Below, one piece after another: positions 28,101 through 37,100 of a stretch of 64,000 bases of DNA. Made by a program: the position numbers and the translations under genes. The notes beneath the pieces were generated by a model. It made no database searches. It had not been told where the DNA came from and was given only the letters and a program-made list of their open reading frames with translations. Source of the stretch: Panopea generosa (Eukaryota > Mollusca > Bivalvia > Adapedonta > Hiatellidae); NCBI GenBank assembly GCA_029582155.1, contig CM055899.1, positions 81,995,556 through 82,059,555 on the forward strand, read 5' to 3'. The stretch's first letter is position 1. Each line of letters begins with the position of its first letter.

Positions 28101-31100
28101 AACTGATAAATTGAGCCAAGTGTTTTTGAAATCCATCAATGTATGATAAAGTTAAAGGACAGACTTGAAAACTCAAACAGAATCAATATGTTATCGTACA
28201 TACCCAAAGTGTGACCGTGTCAAGGTTTTACTTATGACATGTCGTCATGCCATCTTGATGAATTGAGCCAAATTAAAGACGAAGTCACAGACAAGACACG
28301 CAATATCAAACAAATTGAAAGTGTGAACTTTGAGGAAAGGTTCTGGGTCTTACATGTGACACTTAATTATGTCATGTTGATCAACTGAGCCAAGTGTTCT
28401 TTAAATTTATCCATAGGTGACAAAGTTACAGACCCGGGACACGAAATCTCAAACAGACTGAAAGTTCCATCAAACAAAGTTAAATTGTGACCTTGACCTT
28501 TGAAGTGGTAGACTGGATGTAATGTGTGACATGTGGTCATGTTACATGTATGCTGATTATTTTTAGTAAGTATTAACAAAATCCATCTCTGCATGACAAT
28601 GTTACAGGCTGGACAAAAATCTCACACTGACTTCAAGTGTTGTCAAACGAACTCAAAGTTTGACCGTGACCTTTGAGGTACAGGTGTGGGTCTTACTTGC
28701 GACACGTCATCATGTTATACTGATCATTTGTAGCAAGTATTAACAAAATCCATCTTTGCGTGACAAAGTTACAGTCCAGACATGAAATACTGGACAGACA
28801 GACGGACAGAGGCTGTAATTACTATATGCCACCCGAAAATTTTTTGGGGGGCATTTAAAATATTTTATTATACTGACATGTGTCCCCTAATTTAACCCTT
28901 GTGGCAGGGTCATTTTTAACCTCAGGGACACCATTTGTACAAATCTAATAGAATTATAGTTGATCATCATTACTACACAAATATTTTCAAAATCTGTTTT
29001 TCAAGTTATTGATTATTTTTGAATTTCCAATCGAAAAAAAATCTTCTATATAGTCTCCTATGCAATAGAATCATCCATGTGAAGTTTTGAGTGTAATTGG
29101 CCTGTAGGTTTCAGAGAAAGTACTGCTAACTGACGACAGACGACGTACAAGACAATGCGCCATCGCATAAGCCTGTCTGCCCTTTGGCCAGTAGAGCTAA
29201 AAATGCCTATATAGATAAATGCAACCGATATCAGTTTATAGTTGCTAGTTATAAGCTAAACTGAGTTTTTATCATTTAGAAGTACAACATTTCATATTTA
29301 TTACAACTTGCGATGTCAATTTTTTATTTATCCTGACCTTTTACAAAATTTTAGAAAAATCAAAAGATAAAGTTAGACAAGATTTTTTAATTTGTGAGAA
29401 AGAGAGAAGTGATTTTCTAAATTTTTAGATATGGAGAATTTTAAGTCAAATTGAGGAAGAAAAAACAACGTGATTTGCTTGTAGAATACACTGAATTGTA
29501 GTGTCCATTATGAAAGGTAAAATGTCCCATCTACATGATTCTTTGAATGGATAACAGTTATTCTCACCTTTATATGTTTTATTGTGCAGTTTTCTCAGTG
29601 CCCTCTTCACATCCCGGATAGACTTGAACTTAATATGAGCAGATTTGTTTCCAACTAGTTTGAACTCTGCAGATCTCTTCACATTTCTGGATTTTACAAA
29701 TTGATAACAAAAGAAGTTTAAAAGAAACATAAACTTTGAATATCCAAATTTACATGTACAAACCTTTTCTGCTCATTTCGAAAGCTTACACAAATTATTA
29801 CTTACGACATAAACTGTTTTCAATAGAGGGCGTCCAGATTTGATCTACATATACAGGATAACATACACACATGACATTGCATCTCTCTCACCACTAATTC
29901 AAGTGGGAAAGTTATCATTTACTTGTGGATATATGGGTGTGATTGAGAACTGGTTAAACCTTCCAGGATCCCAGGTAGGAGTGGTTAGGTCAACTGATTG
30001 TCTGTTAACCCTTGATGACATAAAAATGATGTTAAATATTCAAATAAATCATCTATGATAACAGTCATGATAATAACAGGAAGGTTGGGTGCTGTAGTGA
30101 GAAGATTTTTTACGATTTTTTTTTACATTCATTTTTTCTTAATAATGAATCCTTTTTTTTTATTAACCCGTCTATTTCAACCTTTAAAACAAAGGGACAT
30201 GTTACTTGTAATTTAGTGTTTTGTTTCATCATTTCATTGCTCCAGATAAGCACTATTTGGGGGTATTTAAGCATTGCAATTTCTGAATAAAACATTGAAA
30301 TTTAAATTATGGGGTAAAATAAGCATTGGTAATTCTCAATGTCTGTGTTGATTAGTTTGTTTTAAATGGCAATTAATTATTGGCTTAATAATTTGAAAGT
30401 AAGCATCACATACTAATTTAAGAGATAAAGTATTCAATTTGAAGAAAAGCTGATCTGCTGCACTGCATTTTGGGTTGATGACCTATACCCTTGGAATTGG
30501 GAATTTTAGCTACATGTCCATTAAAACTGGGAAAACCTTTTCGTTAAATTTATTTGCTCAACTTTATAAAAACTTGTACGCTAACTTACAGTAACATACT
30601 CAATTCAGAATGGAGAAAACTTAGGTTTATTTCATCAAAGAATTACGGCAAGTTTCACTACAATTATTGAAGCTTTCACTTGGGAGTTTTTATCACTCAA
30701 TAGGCAAATAAATAAACTATTTGCTAATGGGAATACGACCCAGTAACTGCTATAAAAATGGCCGAAAAAAAATATTGTTAAATATGAATGCATAAGTTTA
30801 GAAGCATTATTTCATATGCATAATTATTCACTCACTTCATATCGGAATCATTCGCAATTAGCTTGGTCAGTTATGTGTCTGACTATCAATCCAGTGGTCA
30901 TGAGTTTGAATCCCTGCATGGCCACAATCTCCGTGATGGTTGATATATGACATTGTGTCTCATTACCATTCGTTTCTCACTGCTGATTCTAGTGAGAAAG
31001 TCTATATCTGTTACTTGCGGAGCTGGGGTGTACTTGAGTACTGGTTAGCCTTTCAGGATCCCAGGAAACAGTGGTTAGGTTAACTGATCATCTGTTAGCC

Positions 31101-34100
31101 CTCAATGGCATAAAAATGACTCTAAATATTCAACCCATCAATCATGTTAGCCCTCAATGGCATAAAAAATATATAATATTCAATCGATCAATCAATCATG
31201 TGAATCAGTGTAAAAATTGGCCTATAAAAAGTTAAGAAGCTGCTGCTTTTCCCCGTTAAAATGAATATGTTTGAACACCTATCCCAGAACTCCTGATAAG
31301 ATGCATACTTACATTATAACACTCATTTAAAAAAGCGCATTTAAAAACAAAAAAAGTGGTAGTGGTGTGGGAGTAAAAAAATGCTCACAAAAAAATATAA
31401 TATGCATGATGGCGCATTAAAACAAAATTGAACCTGTGATCAGATATGGCAGACACTTATAATCACAGGAAATGATCACACGTGTCTATCTTGCTAGTAC
31501 ATGCACCTGATCATGAGTAGTAAGCCTGATTTGTTTGTAGACGCTACTAAATGATGAGCTTTCATAATAAAAGGTCAACACAGGTTCGATCCACCACTCT
31601 TCCAAATAAAAATACTTATCTGTCTTTCGGGTGAGACTTTAATCAAAACTAAGGTCCCATATATTGGTGCTTATCACTGGGCATGTAAAAGAACCAGGGA
31701 TGCACAATCCTCCAAAAATCTAAAATTACTAATACCCAACTGTAGGCATCGCCCATTTGGGAAAACCAGTGTCTACGATAAATAAATGAATGAAATTATT
31801 ATCATCATATAATTTCAAAAGACAGTTGTTCTTTAGAAAAATCTACAAAAAATGTTTAGTATTAAGATTAAACTTGGACAAGGAAAATAAACAAACTTCA
31901 GGGGGTAAAATACTCTAAAGATAGGCTTAAACATTATCTGAAGCTCTGCTTTCACACGACTTTTTGGATTATACTCATAAATGCTAAAAAGAGGACCAGC
32001 GGAAGTGTAGTGGATAGAGTGTTGACTGCTCAAGCCAGAGATTGTAGGTTCAATCCCCAGTTCAACCCAATGCCTCTAAAAAAAAAACACTCAGTACTGG
32101 TTCTAACCAGGAAGCGGATTCAAAAACGGTTTAAATCAACTTTTAGATTTCTTGTCAATCAAGATAAAATAAATTAATATAAACTTTACTAAAGTCTAAA
32201 TCTAATAAATGAGAGTGGTCAATTTGGATCGTGGGATGTAAAACATGATGTTTCAACTTACAATTTCTGCAGACAATTGTCTAATCCTTCTTGAGTGATG
32301 TCGTCTGGGAGGCCTGTCACCAACACAATCTTGGATTGATGATATTTCAGAGTCTGACCTGTCTTTGTGGCAGCTGCTGAAACATGGAGAATAGGATGAA
32401 TCTAAACGTCAAAAATATAAAACAAAAGAGGCCCAAGAGAACCTGAACGCTCTACTGACAACAGATGCTTTACAGGACCTCCATGCAATGCTACATGCAA
32501 AATATCTAAGGTCTAGGCCTTGAACTTTCAGAGAAAATGTTTTTAAATTTAGCTTAAAATGTGCTTATAAGCCCTGTGGCGGGGGCATTTGTGGTCAAAT
32601 GACGCTGGTTCAATAACTTGTGAGATCTTGTGGTTATACAACTGCTGTGCAAGTTTGGTTAAGATTCAATGAAAAATGAAGGTTTTACAGCGTCTGCAAC
32701 ATTTTTCCTATATAACTCTATGTAAAACAGTGACCCCTGTGGCGACCCCAAATTTGACCCCAGGGATCTGACTTCAACAAATCTTTTTGGGGACCCCCAT
32801 TCAATGCTACATGTACAATATCTAAAGGTCTAGGCCTTAAACTTTCAGAGAAAATGTTTTTTAAAATTTCCCTTAAAATGATCTTATAAGCCCTGTGACG
32901 GGGGCATTTGTGGTTGAATTTAAAGTCCCCACGAATATGTCATTTACCCCTGCGTCCTAGACGCACAAAACTTGAGACAGACACACAATTCTGAAATATG
33001 TGCATCCGCTGGACACAGAAAAGTCGCAGCCAATATGTCCCGATTATCTCAAATACAGACATTTAATTCCCGACACATTGTGTTTCTTACACACTGCTTT
33101 GTAAACACAAGCGCATGCATCATCGGATGAATTTCAAGAGCATCGGGTTACTACTGCACCGCTTTCTAAACAATGATGCGCTGGCATCTAGCTCAATCAA
33201 TGTCATCAGATGGTCTCTGTTACCATTGCGAGTGGTAAATACGCAAGCTGCTTGCTGACCTTGAATACTTCTTGTGTTAAAGTTTCACTGAATCGAAAAT
33301 GTGTAATAATTATGATAAACATTTCAATCAGCGGCGTAGCTGCCTTTACGCAACAACGCCAGGGCTTGCATATATTTTTGAAAATGCGTTATTATATCTC
33401 CTGGAAATGCCATCAGAATGCATGAAATGCATCCTGAAATTGTTTTTTCTGATGGGGAGAGGGGCATGTTCCCCAGACCCCTTCGCAACCCTTCTAGAAC
33501 CCTATGGGCTTGCACATCATTTTAGGGTCAGCTACGCCACTGTCAATAAAGGAGATACAGTGTGTAATGTTATTTGAACCAAATCAACAAACACTGTCAG
33601 TTATTTTTAACAGACTAAGCTGCACAAGTGTTTTTTTTTTAAATGTTATTAACTGTTCTAGTCAATGTTTACTGTTGTTTAATACTTATTTATGCTTGTG
33701 GTTGTTTAGATGGTGCACAGCTAAAGGTTCACACAGTGCAATGGTGAAGTATATTCATTTTCACAATGTTACATCATTTGAAATTATAATGATTTAATTA
33801 AAATGTGTCGAAAAATGGGACTCACACTTTCATTTTTAGGACTCACAGATTTGTAGTCCAGTGAGTCCTGGGACTGGTACATTGAAATTTGTAAAAAAAA
33901 TCACTGGAAACACGAAATTTAATACCCACAAAAATAAATGATTTCAAAGTAAAACTTTTGTTTTATTTCAGCTTATGTATTAAGTAAAGGTATACAAATA
34001 TTCAACATTCATCTAAAATTTCCCTACACACATCGAAGTTGTATTAAAATTTGTGAGTGGGAAGAATCATGAATGTAGTCCAATGGCAAAGCACGTAACA

Positions 34101-37100
34101 CAGGTTCAGACGGTCACGGGTTTGATTCCCCATCACAGATTTGTGTGATAGGTTTATGTGTAGTAAAAATTGTCTAATCTCAGTGAGAGACCATATGACA
34201 ATGTGACGGTCATTTAGCAGTAATTAAGTGCTATCTATTTATAGAATAGGTTTGTCATTTCAAGTTTACTACTCCAATTTAAATATCAAATTTGTCAAGT
34301 TTTGGTGGATTTGACATACCAAACCATTCTTATTTTATCTATAAATGATAATGAGATGCTTTTTATCCAATTTAAAAATAATCTAACTTTTTACGACAAA
34401 TGTAGCATTTTTTCCATTATATACTCCCTTTAATGTTACAATGGAACCCTATGAGAAATATAAAAGTGGAGGGAGACATGTAAGATCTTGTTTCACAATC
34501 GGTGAAAAATAAATAAGTTGAAAACCAAAATTTAGAACATTTTTGTTTGTGATTTTTCTTGTTTGTGTATTCAATTTTTCTATATTTAGGTAGTAAAACT
34601 ATAATACACAAAGCATAGCAATAAATATATATATATACCTTCCACTGGTGTATCCTTCGTATCTTCTTCCTCTTCGTCTTTTTCAGACTCTAATTCCATT
34701 TCCTTACCCTCTTCTTTGTCTTCTTCATCTCCCTTTTTCTTTCGTTCCCTCTTTTTCTTTTTTGTTATATCAGCAAAGTCTAAGAACAGTTTCCGACCAT
34801 TTAAACTAATATTAGATTCCTTGGTCTTAACAGCATCTTCTCTACAAAACAACAAAGGAATTTCTTGCACCAAATATCTATACAACACCAATATGAAGGA
34901 AGATTTCGGAATTACTCACCATGTACAAAATCAACAAAATTACAAACTTAACACATCAACATACGAATATATGCAGAGTGAACCTTAAACTTCACTTCCT
35001 GCAGAATTACACTGTTTTCACAAACTAAATCGAGTTATTAATGTGTCACCTCTTACAGCATGCACGAGTTACAGTGGTCATTTATTTTTTATTTAATTCC
35101 AGCGAAACTTAATATATAACTTGTATATTGTTTCAAAATTCAGCAAAGTAAAAGACGGGCTCGGAATCAGGCTATAGTTTTGGTATATAAAGGTCTCACT
35201 ACAGTACACAGTTGAATTTCCACAGTAAAAAAATATATTCCAAATACAATTTTTTTAAAGTATTTTTTCCATAGCAGGAATGTATCCCAATGTAAAAATG
35301 CACAATAGGTAGGTGTGCTTTTTTAAAAGACAGTGCAGTGATACCCTAAGATTTAAAAAAAAATGCTGTTTTTCTGTCTTCCTAAAGTTAAAATTAATAT
35401 TTTCAACCAATTTATTAAATCTTGCGTTAAAACAATTGTTGAATTGATTGAAAAATCTTAACTTAATTGCTAATTTTTGTGAACTTGTTATGTTTTTGCA
35501 ATATGTGACCCACGTCTTTGTACATCAATTACACCTAAATAATTCAGTCCGACATGGTGATAACCATTTATGATTATATACAACATCACAATCATTTATA
35601 ATGCAGTTCCCTCTATATTGTGGTCAAACTCTTTTGCTTCCAGGAACTGTGTTATATCGGGATCGCAATATATGCATTTCATATTACTTCGGGCATCACA
35701 AACTTGAAAACTAAAGGTCTGGTGATGGCCCCTTCAATTCATGTGAAAAACCTTGTTACACACATGTCTGAAAGTTTTCACACACTTTCCCAGCAATACT
35801 TTTGTTTACCTAATGTCTGCATGGTGCATAATATTTTACACACTCTTTTTTAATTTTCACACAATTGGACTTTTTTGAAAAATGAAATTAAATTGTTCAA
35901 ATTATTACATAAATTTATATTGACCCAGATACTATATTCATGTTTATTTTACAGTTCACAATTAAACAACTTTCAAATGCCACAAAAAGCAATGGCAGTA
36001 GTGTTTTACCTTGATAATGCTGTAAGCAATGAAATTTTTCTAAAAAATTGTTCTTTTTTATAATAATTTGACAACATGAGCATTTCTTACTCCCCACTGA
36101 CCTAGAGTTCTTGCAATTTCGCTGTATTATAGAATAGAATGCCCTATATAATGTTCATTTGAGTTTGTTTAACTAAATAAATACCTCAATGTGAATGTGA
36201 CATAACCAAGACCTCTGCTTTTTCCAGTCACTGAAAAAGTAAACATAACAAATGATTATATACTTATTACTGGTATGCCTTTATCACTGTATACGCTGTG
36301 TATTATAAAAAAATAAAAATATTACAATTTAACCAAAGCTGGACTGCGTTCAGCACCGTTAACAACAAACACCTTTAATGCCTGTGTATCATGGCGGAGC
36401 TATGTTAATGCTTGCAGTGTGCAACAATATGATAAAATGGTAGCATAATATATTAACATACACACAGCAAGAACAATTGCTCAATTTGGACTTAGCTACC
36501 TGCACAAAATAAATGATTGGCTTGATTGTTACAAATGATTTGTGTATGTCCCTCAGTTATAGACTGAGAATCAGCTAATTAATCAATATACATATCTTTA
36601 TATATACAACAGTTCATTCAGCTAGACAGTTTAATTATATTACACATCAGTGTGAATGCTCAGTAGCTCTATGTGATAAACAAGTGCACAATAGATCACT
36701 GACATAAACAAGAGCTCACTGAAAAAAAAACAAGAGCTCACTGACATAGACGAGAGCTCACTGACAAAAAACAAGAGCTCACTGACATAGACCTCACTGA
36801 CATAGACGAGAGCTCACTGACAAAAAAAAGAGCTCACTGACATAGACAAGAGCTCACTGACATAAACAAGAGCTCACTGACAAAAAACAAGAGGTCACTG
36901 ACATAGACGAGAGGTCACTGACATAGACGAGAGATCACTGACATAGACGAGAGCTCACTGACATAAACAAGAGCTCACTGACAAAAAACAAGAGCTCACT
37001 GACATAGACGAGAGCTCACTGACATAAACAAGAGCTCACTGACAAAAAAACAAGAGCTCACTGACATAGACGAGAGCTCACTGACATAAACAAGAGCTCA

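Larger units (their letters stand above)
26932..29200 (+). mobile_element. Family D element split by family B sequence
   Basis: The left part (26,932-27,177) starts ACAAGAGGCCCAAGAGGAAC with CTCTACTGGC. The right part (about 28,865-29,200) ends CTTTGGCCAGTAGAGCTAA. CTTGACC-type sequence lies between them, which suggests insertion of family B into a family D copy. Confidence 0.6.

Noticed and set aside
33299..33577. 92-codon plus ORF with [14 protein letters not shown]
   Set aside because: It overlaps the 214-bp MITE and crosses its borders; the phrase is translation of non-coding MITE sequence.
34586..34988. Plus-strand ORF opposite RBM28 exon 3
   Set aside because: Shadow of the Lys/Glu-rich exon; poly-Ser and poly-Phe product.
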